A DNA stretch of 64,000 nt from Sphingopyxis bauzanensis (GTDB taxonomy: Bacteria > Pseudomonadota > Alphaproteobacteria > Sphingomonadales > Sphingomonadaceae). The translations under genes were made by a program, and so were the position numbers. This document shows, one piece after another, positions 36,680-44,599 of this stretch; the stretch's first letter is position 1, and each line of letters starts with the position of its first letter. Under the pieces are notes generated by a model. The model was given only the letters and a program-made list of their open reading frames with translations, ran no database searches and was not told the DNA's origin. The stretch is from contig NZ_NISK01000005.1 in NCBI RefSeq assembly GCF_002205675.1, forward strand, positions 62,001 to 126,000, written 5' to 3'.

Positions 36680-37930
36680 TCAGATCCGTTCGATGATGAT
36701 CGCGGGCGCCATGCCGCCCGCGGCGCACATGGTGACGAGGCCGTAGCGACCGCCCGAGCGTTCGAGTTCGTCGAGCGCGGTGCCGATCAGGATCGATCCG
36801 GTAGCGCCGATCGGATGGCCGAGCGCCATCGCGCCGCCGTTAATGTTGACCTTTTCGCGGTCGAGATCGAGATCGCGGATGAATTTTTCGGCGACGACGG
36901 CAAAGGCTTCGTTGATTTCCCAGACGTCGATGTCGTCCTTGGTGAGGCCGGCCTTTTCGAGCACTTTTTTCGCCGCCGGGACCGGGGCGTTGAGCATCAG
37001 CGTCGGATCGTCGCCGATATTGGCATAAGCGACGACGCGCGCACGCGGCTTCAGGCCATGCTTGTCGGCATATTCTTTGGACGCGAGCAGGATCGCCGCA
37101 GCGCCATCGACGACGCCCGAGCTGTTCCCGGCATGGTGGAAATGCTGGATCTCGACATCGGGATAGCGGCGATTGACCTGCTTGCGGAAGGTGAAGCCGC
37201 CGCCAAGGTCGAAGTCGGCGAGACCGGTGAAGGCGGGCTTGAGCGAGGCCAGTCCTTCGGCGGTGGTTTCGGGGCGGGGGAATTCCTCATGATCGAGTGC
37301 GACACTGCCGTCGGTATTCAGAACCGGGACGACCGATTTGGTGAAACGGCCTTCCTTGATCGCCTGGTCGGCGCGCTGCTGGCTGACCAGCGCGAGCGCG
37401 TCGAGCGCCTCGCGGCTGATCCCCTCGATGGTGGCGATCGCGTCACCGCATACGCCCTGATGCGACTGGGGGTGGAGTTCGTCGAGCGCTTCATGCCCCG
37501 ATCCCATCAGCCGCGGCGGCAGCCCGGCGTTCGCCTGTTCGGCGGCGAAAGCGGTGGTGTAGCTCATCATCTCGGTGCCGCCGGCGATGACGCAATCTTC
37601 CATGCCGCTCATCACGCTGGCCGCGGCGAGATTGACCGAGGTGATACCGCCGCCGCAGAAGCGGTCGAGCGTCGTCCCCGACGCCTTGGTGTCATAACCC
37701 GCCGATAGCGCCGCCATCCGGCCAAGATCGCCGCCCTGCTTGCCATTCTGGCTTGATGTCGACCAGATGATGTCGTCGACGGTTGCGGTGTCGAGCTTGT
37801 TGCGGTCCTTGATCGCCTTCAGCACCGTCGCGGCAAGATGCTGCGGGTGGAGGTGCGACAAGGCGCCCTTGCCGGGTTTGCCGACCCCGCGCGGGGTGCG
37901 GACGGCGTCGATAATATAGGCTTCGGCCAT
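36680..37930 (-). CDS. thiolase, acetyl-CoA C-acyltransferase
   Basis: This 416-residue thiolase has the nucleophile Cys92 in DRFCGGGITSVN, the GHP motif with His372 in AMALGHPIGATG, and Cys402 in MCAAGGMAPA. It would cleave 3-oxoacyl-CoA in the last step of beta-oxidation or condense acetyl-CoA. It lies directly downstream of the SDR gene and two acyl-CoA dehydrogenase genes on the minus strand, supporting a degradative role. Confidence 0.93.
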   Translation of the reverse strand: MAEAYIIDAVRTPRGVGKPGKGALSHLHPQHLAATVLKAIKDRNKLDTATVDDIIWSTSSQNGKQGGDLGRMAALSAGYDTKASGTTLDRFCGGGITSVNLAAASVMSGMEDCVIAGGTEMMSYTTAFAAEQANAGLPPRLMGSGHEALDELHPQSHQGVCGDAIATIEGISREALDALALVSQQRADQAIKEGRFTKSVVPVLNTDGSVALDHEEFPRPETTAEGLASLKPAFTGLADFDLGGGFTFRKQVNRRYPDVEIQHFHHAGNSSGVVDGAAAILLASKEYADKHGLKPRARVVAYANIGDDPTLMLNAPVPAAKKVLEKAGLTKDDIDVWEINEAFAVVAEKFIRDLDLDREKVNINGGAMALGHPIGATGSILIGTALDELERSGGRYGLVTMCAAGGMAPAIIIERI

Positions 37931-37954
37931 GAGATATTCCTTTCGGGGCGTGTT

Positions 37955-38737
37955 TTAACGAGGGGCCATGCGGATCGCGCCGTCGAGGCGGACGGCTTGG
38001 CCGTTGAAATAGGTGTTGCGGATCATTTCCATTGCGAGGCTGGCATATTCCTCCGCCTTGCCGAGCCGCTTGGGGAAGGGGACCGAGGCTTCGAGGCTTT
38101 CCTTCACCTTCGGGTTCATATTGCCCAGCAGCGGCGTGCCGAACACGCCGGGCATGATCGCGTTGACGCGGATGCCAAGGTCCATCAGGTCGCGCGCCAT
38201 CGGCAGCACGAGGCCGTTCACGCCTGCCTTTGCCGAGCCATAAATGACCTGCCCGATCTGCGCGTCCTGCGCCGCGACCGAGGCGGTGAAGATGATCGCG
38301 CCGCGTTCGCCGTCGTCCATTTCGGGCAGCGTTGCCATGCCCTCGGCGGCGATCGACCCGATGCGATAGCTTGCGGTCAAAATCCCCGCCACGCCATAAG
38401 CATAATCTTCGGTCGGGGTGCGCCGGAAGGTCCGGCTTTCCTTGTCATAGGCGAGCGTTTTGCCGCGCCGTGAGGTCATCGCGCAATGGACGCAAATCCG
38501 TTCCTGGCCGTGCGCCGCGCGGGCCTTGGCATAGCCGTCGAGGACCGACTGTTCATCGGTGATATCGACCTTGCAGAACAGGCCGCCGATCGATGCCGCG
38601 ACCTCTTCGCCCAGCGCTTCGTTGATGTCGAAAATCGCGACCTTCACGCCCGCGGCCGCCAGCGCTTCGGCGGTGGCACGGCCAAGACCCGATGCGCCGC
38701 CTGTGACAACCGCCGCGGTGGTGGAATCGAACTTCAT
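37955..38737 (-). CDS. SDR-family 3-hydroxyacyl-CoA dehydrogenase-like
   Basis: The 260-residue short-chain dehydrogenase has the dinucleotide loop TGGASGLG (residues 12-19), an Asp at the end of beta-2 (IFDIN) that favours NAD over NADP, Ser153, and Tyr166-x3-Lys170 in IYGSAKAG. It resembles the 17-beta-HSD10/3-hydroxyacyl-CoA dehydrogenase group. ATG 38737 follows GGAGG. It lies between dehydrogenase and thiolase genes, where it would oxidise 3-hydroxyacyl-CoA. Confidence 0.9.
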   Translation of the reverse strand: MKFDSTTAAVVTGGASGLGRATAEALAAAGVKVAIFDINEALGEEVAASIGGLFCKVDITDEQSVLDGYAKARAAHGQERICVHCAMTSRRGKTLAYDKESRTFRRTPTEDYAYGVAGILTASYRIGSIAAEGMATLPEMDDGERGAIIFTASVAAQDAQIGQVIYGSAKAGVNGLVLPMARDLMDLGIRVNAIMPGVFGTPLLGNMNPKVKESLEASVPFPKRLGKAEEYASLAMEMIRNTYFNGQAVRLDGAIRMAPR

Positions 38738-38751
38738 TTGGCTGCGCCTCC

Positions 38752-39957
38752 TCAGGCCGGAATCTGATTGAAGGGGATGCCCTTGTCGGGGCGATGGTCC
38801 TGCGGCAGGCCGAGCACCTTTTCGGCGATCGTGTTGAGCAAAGTCTCGTCCGACCCGCCGGCAATGCGACCCGTCGGGGCGTTGATCCAGCTCGACGCCC
38901 AATCCTCCTTTTGCGAGGCATGCTCGTCAAAGGCGAAGCCGTCGCTGCCCTGCAAATCGATCGCAAGTTCAGAGAGCTTCTGGCGCGAGCGGACCGCGAC
39001 CAGCTTGTTGAGTGATCCTTCGGCACCCGGGATCATCCCGGCCTGCATCATCAGCCGCGCGCGGACGTTGATCGAATCGAGCCCCGACCGCATCGCGTGG
39101 TTGCGCGCGATCTGGTGGCGAATGCGGCCATCCTCGATCGCGGGTTTGCCATTGAGCAGCGTGTCTTTGGCCAGATCGACAAACAGGTCGAGGTGCGGAC
39201 CGAAGCCCGCGCTATCCGTCGCGACATAGCGTTCGATCATCAAGGTCGTGATGGCGACCGCAAAGCCGCCGCCGACGGGCGACATGCGGTGGTCGTCGCT
39301 AATCTTCACATCGTCGAAGAAGACTTCGTTGACATGGCTGTCACCGCCCGCAAGCTTGATCGGGCGGACGGTGACCCCCGGCGCCTTCATGTCGACCCAG
39401 AAATAGGTGAGGCCTTTGTGCTTGGGGACGGTCGGATCGGTGCGCACGACGATGACGCCATAGTCGCTGTAATGCGCCCAGCTGGTCCACACTTTCTGGC
39501 CGTTGATCTTCCACCCGTTGCCGTCGGGCTCGGCCTTGGTGCGCAGGCCCGCGAGATCCGAGCCACCCGAGGGTTCGGAAAAGAGCTGGCACCAGATTTC
39601 CTCGCCTTGCAGCGCTTTCAGCACCCGTTCCTTGACGAAATCCCGGTCGCTGCCGAACTGCATCAGCACCGGCACCGGCATGCCGAGCGAGATACCGAAA
39701 TAGAAATTGGGAAAGCCGTGCTTCATCTCTTCGGCGTCGAAGGTGACCTTTTCGAGATGCCCGAGCCCCTGACCGCCATATTCGGTCGGCCAGTTGATCC
39801 CGGCAAAACCCGCGTCGAACTTCGCCTTCTGATAACGGCGGCCGAGCGCAAGATCGTCGGCTTCGGCCAGACCCTTGCGCGCCTCACGCCCATAGGTCGG
39901 CGCCATGGATGCAAGCCACGCCGCGGCTTTGGCGCGATAGGTTTCCAGATCGCTCAT
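38752..39957 (-). CDS. acyl-CoA dehydrogenase
   Basis: A full-length 401-residue enzyme with FSEPSGGSDLAGLRTKA and KVWTSWAHYSDYGVIVVRT, VFFDDVKISDD and a C-terminal end GGSDETLLNTIAEKVLGLP. It is typical of FadE members working on long or bulky acyl-CoAs. Its start overlaps the stop of the preceding dehydrogenase gene (39954-39957), implying translational coupling and probably a heteromeric enzyme. Confidence 0.92.
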   Translation of the reverse strand: MSDLETYRAKAAAWLASMAPTYGREARKGLAEADDLALGRRYQKAKFDAGFAGINWPTEYGGQGLGHLEKVTFDAEEMKHGFPNFYFGISLGMPVPVLMQFGSDRDFVKERVLKALQGEEIWCQLFSEPSGGSDLAGLRTKAEPDGNGWKINGQKVWTSWAHYSDYGVIVVRTDPTVPKHKGLTYFWVDMKAPGVTVRPIKLAGGDSHVNEVFFDDVKISDDHRMSPVGGGFAVAITTLMIERYVATDSAGFGPHLDLFVDLAKDTLLNGKPAIEDGRIRHQIARNHAMRSGLDSINVRARLMMQAGMIPGAEGSLNKLVAVRSRQKLSELAIDLQGSDGFAFDEHASQKEDWASSWINAPTGRIAGGSDETLLNTIAEKVLGLPQDHRPDKGIPFNQIPA

Positions 39958-41048
39958 GCGGCTTCTCCTGCCAGTCGGTCGACGAGCACATCTTCCCAGA
40001 ACAGGCTGCTGCCCTGCTCGATCGCGAGGCTGCGCGCGCGCCGCATATGGAGGTGGAGCCCGAGATCCCAGGTCACGCCGATGCCGCCATGGATCTGCAC
40101 ACAGTCCCGCGCCGCGGTGTCATAGGCCTCGGTCGCCGACAGGCGTGCCGCGGCGGCGGCGGTGATGAAGTCGGCTGCGCCCTCGCGCGAGGCGGCGTGG
40201 ATGCAATTGGCGCGCGCCAGTTCGACCAGCCCGTAAAGCTCGGCAATGCGGTGCTTCACCGACTGGAAGGCGCCGATCGGCTGGCCAAAGGCGCGGCGGG
40301 TCAGCGCGTAATCGCGCGCGATTTCCATCAGCACCTCGGCGCCGCCGGTCTGCTCGTGCGCGGTGACGACGGCCTGAAGGGCCAGAATGTGGAGCGCCGC
40401 ATCGCGTGCTGCGGTTCCGACCGCCAGCGTTTCGGCTCTTACGCCGGCAAAGCCCAGATTGGCGACGCAGCGGCTGTTGTCGAAGCTTGGCACCGCGGTG
40501 CGCTCGACGCCGGTCAGATCGACGAGGGCCAGCACCGGCATGCCGGGACCATTGGCCAGCACGATCGCGACATTGGCCGCCAATCCGCCGGAGACGCCGC
40601 GGGCGATGCCGCTCAGTCGGTCGTCGGTTAAGGTGACATCGGGCTGGGCCGGCAGCGTGTCGGGACCAGCGGCAAAGGCAATGGCGCCGATGCTCTCACC
40701 TGAAGCCAGCTTGGGCAACCAGCGCGCCTTTTGCGCATCGGACCCGTAAAGCTCGATCGCCTTCGCTGTGCCAAAACCCGACGTCAGAAACGGCGCGCCG
40801 CTGAGCGATCGGCCCGCCTGATGCGCGATCAGCCCGAGTTCGATCAGACCGAGGCCCAGACCATCATGCGCTTCGGGAAGCGCGAGCGCGGTCCAGCCCT
40901 GTTCCTTTGCCGTGTCCCAGAACGGGCGATGATATTCGCCGACCGATTCGAGCAGCGGCAGCAACGCGTCCTTGCTGATTCGGGCTTCGAGCACCCGCCG
41001 CGATTCGGTCGCGATCGCCTGTTGGCCTTCATCATAGAGGATCGTCAT
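39954..41048 (-). CDS. acyl-CoA dehydrogenase (partner subunit)
   Basis: The 364-residue protein keeps the overall fold (ALALPEAHDGLGLG, DYALTRRAFGQPIGAFQSVK, QIHGGIGVTWDLGLHLHMRRA), but the middle-domain FAD motif is weak (FAAGPDTLPAQP in place of a S-E-P-G-A-G-S-D segment). This is typical of the less catalytic subunit in two-gene acyl-CoA dehydrogenases. ATG 41048 is preferred to an in-frame start at 41204, which would read through the promoter palindrome. It is the first gene of a four-gene minus-strand operon. Confidence 0.88.
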   Translation of the reverse strand: MTILYDEGQQAIATESRRVLEARISKDALLPLLESVGEYHRPFWDTAKEQGWTALALPEAHDGLGLGLIELGLIAHQAGRSLSGAPFLTSGFGTAKAIELYGSDAQKARWLPKLASGESIGAIAFAAGPDTLPAQPDVTLTDDRLSGIARGVSGGLAANVAIVLANGPGMPVLALVDLTGVERTAVPSFDNSRCVANLGFAGVRAETLAVGTAARDAALHILALQAVVTAHEQTGGAEVLMEIARDYALTRRAFGQPIGAFQSVKHRIAELYGLVELARANCIHAASREGAADFITAAAAARLSATEAYDTAARDCVQIHGGIGVTWDLGLHLHMRRARSLAIEQGSSLFWEDVLVDRLAGEAA

Positions 41049-41098
41049 GGCCGCATCTGTCCCGCTCCCATTATCTTGTCTTGCCAATGAACCGGACG

Positions 41099-41114
41099 TT
41101 GACGTAAACGTCAA
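41099..41114. promoter_or_regulatory. perfect 16-bp palindrome TTGACGTAAACGTCAA in the divergent promoter
   Basis: Seven-base arms TTGACGT and ACGTCAA flank a 2-base centre, between the minus-strand dehydrogenase operon (start 41048) and the plus-strand flavoprotein gene (start 41182). The shape resembles operators of MerR-type regulators of branched-chain and acyl-CoA degradation (LiuR-like), a comparison made from memory. No regulator gene of that type is in the window. Confidence 0.65.
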
Positions 41115-41181
41115 GTCAATTCCGGCGCGGCGGCGACGTAGCGTCATTTTGTTGCGACCGACATTGGGGAAGGGACTGACG

Positions 41182-42162
41182 ATGGCTTTCAAGACACGCA
41201 TCACCGAAATGCTGGGGATCGCACATCCGATCGTGCAGGGCGGGATGCAGAGCGTCGGCTATGCCGAACTGGCGAGCGCGGTATCGAACGCGGGCGGGCT
41301 CGGCATCATCACCGCGCTGACCCAGCCGAGCCCCGCGGCGCTCAGCGCCGAGATCGAGCGCTGCCGCGCGATGACCGACAAGCCGTTCGGCGTGAACATG
41401 ACGGTCTTCCCGACGATCAATGCGCCCAATTACAAGGCCTATGCACAGGCGATCATCGACGGCGGGGTCAAGATCGTAGAAACCGCAGGTACCCCCGCGG
41501 TGCGCGAGATCTGGGAGATGCTCAAGCCGCATGGCATCGCGATCCTGCACAAATGCACCGCGGTGCGGCACGCCTTGTCGGCGGAACGCGCCGGCTGCGA
41601 CATCATCTCGATCGACGGTTTCGAATGTGCTGGCCATCCCGGCGAGGACGATATTCCCGGGCTGATCCTGATCCCTGCCGCCGCCGACAAGGTGAAGATC
41701 CCGATGCTGGCGTCGGGCGGGTTCGGCGACGGCCGCGGGCTTGTCGCCGCGCTTGCGCTGGGTGCCGAAGGCATCAACATGGGCACCCGTTTCTGCGCGA
41801 CGGTCGAGGCGCCGATCCACGACAATGTGAAGCAGGCCTATGTCGATAATGACGAGCGCGGATCCTATCTGATCTTCCGCAGCCTCAAGAACACCGCCCG
41901 CGTCGGCAAGAGCGCGGTGAGCGAAGAGGTCGTGCGCCGCCTCGCCCAGCCCGACGCGACGTTCGCCGATGTGGCTGAACTGGTGAATGGTAAGGCCGGG
42001 CGCGAGTTGCTCGAAACCGGCGATCTGTCAAAGGGCGTGTTCTGGGCGGGGATGGTGCAGGGGCTGATCCACGATATTCCGACCTGTCAGCAACTGATCG
42101 ACCGCATCATTGCCGACGCCGACGCGATCGTTGATCAGCGGCTGGCGTCGTTGCGGCGGTAG
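41182..42162 (+). CDS. nitronate monooxygenase-family flavoprotein (NAD(P)H-dependent oxidoreductase)
   Basis: This 326-residue TIM-barrel FMN protein has HPIVQGGMQSVGYAELASAV, NAGGLGIIT, FGVNMTVFP, His152 in FECAGHPGEDD (the catalytic His position of class I nitronate monooxygenases and related quinone reductases), and ASGGFGDGRGLVAAL. Homologues inside acyl-CoA clusters include IpdC-type enzymes of steroid ring degradation, so a CoA-ester substrate is possible. ATG 41182 is downstream of the palindrome. Confidence 0.85.
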   Translation: MAFKTRITEMLGIAHPIVQGGMQSVGYAELASAVSNAGGLGIITALTQPSPAALSAEIERCRAMTDKPFGVNMTVFPTINAPNYKAYAQAIIDGGVKIVETAGTPAVREIWEMLKPHGIAILHKCTAVRHALSAERAGCDIISIDGFECAGHPGEDDIPGLILIPAAADKVKIPMLASGGFGDGRGLVAALALGAEGINMGTRFCATVEAPIHDNVKQAYVDNDERGSYLIFRSLKNTARVGKSAVSEEVVRRLAQPDATFADVAELVNGKAGRELLETGDLSKGVFWAGMVQGLIHDIPTCQQLIDRIIADADAIVDQRLASLRR

Positions 42163-42276
42163 GCCGCGGCGATATGCTGGCGCGGCGCGCGTGCTTTCGA
42201 TATGATCCGATTCTTCGCAATTTGATCAGTTCGTTGCCCACGGCGTTCTCGCCCGCCGGTGCGCCAGGGGGGATGT

Positions 42277-43368
42277 TTGAGCGTCATCGAATACAAGGGT
42301 TTCGGCGGCGTCCCGCTGTCCGCCGACGTGCTGGGCGACGACAACGACCCCGCGGTGTTGCTGATCCCCGACATTGGGCAGCAGCGCAGCGCGTGGCGCG
42401 CGGTGGCCGATGGCCTGGCATTGTCGGGGCGCCGGGTGGTCAGTCTCGACTTGCGCGCGTCCGGCGGCGTTGACCAACTCGCCGCCCATGTCGAAGATTT
42501 GCGCCTCGTCCTCGCGCAGATGGGGTCGCGCCCGGTGGTGGTCGCCGCGCGGCACGGTGGCTGGATCGCGACGCGCGCGCTCGCGACCGACGGCATATTG
42601 TTGGCGGGCGGCCTGGTACTGGTCGATATGCCCGACGATGCCGACGCCGTTGCCGAAGGCATTGCGGCGCGACAAGCGCTGCCGACGCTGGTCGTGCGCG
42701 GCGGCTTTGCGGCGGCGCCGATTACTTCCGAGTGCGATGTGTTTGCTGCCGCGCTGCCGATCGGCGAACAGGCCGACATCGACGATAGTGATCTGGCGCT
42801 GGACGCCGACCGGACCGAGGCATTACTGGGGCAGCTGCTCGAATTTCTCGAACGCCGCCAGCCGCGCGAGGCGACCGAGTTTCAGGCGGGCTCCGATCCG
42901 CGCACGCTGCGCGATGCGATGGGATGTTTCGCCACCGGCGTCACCATCGTCACCGCGCTTGACGCGGCGGGAGTGCCGGTGGGGCTAACCGCGAATAGTT
43001 TCACATCGGTATCGCTCGACCCGCCGCTCTTGCTGGTGTGCATCGCCAATTCGGCGGGGACGGCTCCCGCCCTGCGCGAGGCGGGCCATTTTGGGGTCAA
43101 TGTGCTGCAAATTGGCCAGCAACCCGCGTCGAACCGCTTTGCGACGCGCGGCGAGGACCGGTTCGCCAACCTGCCCTGGGCGCCGGGACAGACTGGGGTG
43201 CCGCTGCTCGGCAGTTCGCTGGTGTCGTTCGAATGCCAACGCGAATCGCTGCACGAGGCGGGCGATCATTTCATCATGGTCGGCCGCGTCGTGCGCGCGC
43301 AGTTCGAACCGCACCGCGACCCGCTGCTCTACTTCCGCGGCAAATATCGCCGGCTGCATTTCGCTTAA
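42277..43368 (+). CDS. fusion of degenerate alpha/beta hydrolase and flavin reductase domain
   Basis: Residues about 1-200 follow an alpha/beta hydrolase fold (LLIPDIGQQRSAWRAVADGL, VVSLDLRASGG), but the nucleophile elbow reads AARHGG, with His where Ser belongs. Residues about 205-363 are a flavin-reductase-like FMN domain (RDAMGCFATGVTIVTALDAA, LTANSFTSVSLDPPLLLVCI, ending YFRGKYRRL). The reductase half would supply reduced flavin to an oxygenase. TTG 42277 (MSVIEYKGF) follows a G-rich ribosome site; GTG 42259 is the alternative. It is downstream of the flavoprotein gene, probably in one transcript. Confidence 0.82.
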   Translation: MSVIEYKGFGGVPLSADVLGDDNDPAVLLIPDIGQQRSAWRAVADGLALSGRRVVSLDLRASGGVDQLAAHVEDLRLVLAQMGSRPVVVAARHGGWIATRALATDGILLAGGLVLVDMPDDADAVAEGIAARQALPTLVVRGGFAAAPITSECDVFAAALPIGEQADIDDSDLALDADRTEALLGQLLEFLERRQPREATEFQAGSDPRTLRDAMGCFATGVTIVTALDAAGVPVGLTANSFTSVSLDPPLLLVCIANSAGTAPALREAGHFGVNVLQIGQQPASNRFATRGEDRFANLPWAPGQTGVPLLGSSLVSFECQRESLHEAGDHFIMVGRVVRAQFEPHRDPLLYFRGKYRRLHFA

Positions 43369-43394
43369 GGGCTGTGGCCGGACCGGACGGTCGA

Positions 43395-43405
43395 TGGCGG
43401 AGCGG
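43395..43405 (+). repeat. putative distal attachment-site copy
   Basis: A direct copy of the last 11 bases of the tRNA-Ser gene (TGGCGGAGCGG on the plus strand), 27 bases after the flavin-reductase fusion stop and just where base composition turns AT-rich. The match ends at 43406. Confidence 0.55.
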
Positions 43406-43552
43406 AAGCTATTTTAGAGTATAAATTATTTATTTTATATATCTTTCTAAATACTCATGCTTCAAGTTCGGTCGCACGCAAGTCCCTCTGCGCGCATGAA
43501 TTCATCATTCATTCCATAAAGCCCCTACGCCAGATTGCGTCATTGTTGTCTA

Positions 43553-44401
43553 GGCCGTGTTGACAAAAGGGATTCCCAATCGCGTCGACTTCTGATTCAA
43601 GACTGCTTTTTGAGGAGCAGTCATGGGTCGCGGGGATTTGTCGGAAGCGGAGTGGGATCTGATTGGGCCGCTGCTGCCGCCTGAGCGCGGTCGTTGGGCG
43701 CGGCCGGCGGGCGATAACCGGCGGTTCCTCAATGGAATGCTTCACGTGCTGCGGGTCGGCTGCCCCTGGCGCGACATGCACGAGCGCTACGGCAAGTGGA
43801 ACTCGGTCTATGTCCGCTTCCGGCGCTGGGCCGAACAGGGTGTCTGGGATGCCCTGCTGCAAACACTGGTCGATCTGGGTCTAACCGACGACTGGCAACA
43901 CATGATCGACAGCACCAGCGTTCGCGGCCACGTCTCGGCAGCGGGCGGAAAAGGGGGGCTTGTGCGAACGCTCTTGGTCGATCACGCGGCGGCTTTACGA
44001 GCAAAATCCACGCCCGCTGCGACAATCAAGGACTGCCTGTCGGCTTCATCCTGACCGGCGGCGAGGCTTCCGATTACACTGCTGCCGAACCGCTGATGGC
44101 GATCCCCGTCGCCACACCCAAGGCGCTGCTCGCGGACAAGGGATATGATGGTGATCGCTTCCGGGAAAGCCTGCTGGTCCGGGGCATCCTGCCGATCATC
44201 CCGCCTCGCTCGAACCGCAAGGTGCCAGAGCATCCCGACTATCGCCGCTACAAGGACCGCAACCGCGTCGAGCGCATGTTCGGCAAGCTAAAACAGCAAC
44301 GACGCATTGCAACACGCTATGACAAAACCCTGCTCTCGTTCGAGAGCTTCCTCAACCTCGCCGCCATGCGACTATGGCTGAAATCTTTTGTCAACACGAC
44401 C
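43553..44401 (+). mobile_element. IS5-family insertion sequence (IS427-like group), 849 bp
   Basis: The ends are near-perfect inverted repeats: GGCCGTGTTGACAAAAG at the left and, inverted at the right, GGTCGTGTTGACAAAAG. A TA dinucleotide flanks both sides (43551-43552 and 44402-44403), the target duplication expected for this group. The element contains one transposase gene in two overlapping frames and looks intact. It lies within the AT-rich part of the tRNA-Ser island. Confidence 0.9.
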
Positions 44402-44404
44402 TAA
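43623..44404 (+). CDS. IS5-family transposase, two frames joined by -1 frameshifting
   Basis: Frame A (from ATG 43623) encodes the N-terminal DUF4096-type part (DLSEAEWDLIGPLLPPERGR, CPWRDMHERYG) and the first catalytic Asp in HMIDSTSVRGH. At AAAAGGGGGG (43949-43958) a -1 slip enters frame B, which continues ACANALGRSRGGFTSKIHA, the second Asp in LADKGYDGD and the Glu in RNRVERMFGKLKQ. Frame A alone runs on to a stop at 44052-44054. The slippery run is the usual programmed site in this group, so the gene is probably functional rather than broken. The TAA stop (44402-44404) is formed from the target duplication. Confidence 0.88.
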
Positions 44405-44556
44405 AATCATTTGTACTTCTACGAAGCGTTCCGATCAGGGTAGTTGGACGGCAACCGTCTTACGGCCATCGTGGCGCCAGCGACAGCGAAGGCTTACCCG
44501 ATGTTTACCGTCGGCCGGTAGCGGTGCACCACATGCGACAAACTCTCTCCACTGTG

Positions 44557-44584
44557 TGAAACGTCGGTAGCGACGTCCGTTTCA
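44557..44584. repeat. inverted repeat downstream of the nucleotidyltransferase gene
   Basis: TGAAACG at 44557-44563 faces CGTTTCA at 44578-44584, with an alternative inner stem CGTCG-GTAG-CGACG (44562-44575). It starts 16 bases past the minus-strand gene's stop and may end its transcript, though no T-run follows. Confidence 0.4.
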
Positions 44585-44599
44585 TATAGGGTCGGGAAT

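Noticed and set aside
43406-43552. AT-rich stretch as a replication origin
   Set aside because: No iterons or DnaA-box clusters are seen; AT-richness is better explained by the tRNA-linked island.
43623-44054. Transposase treated as a frameshift-broken pseudogene
   Set aside because: The AAAAGGGGGG run, intact terminal repeats and uninterrupted second frame fit programmed -1 frameshifting.
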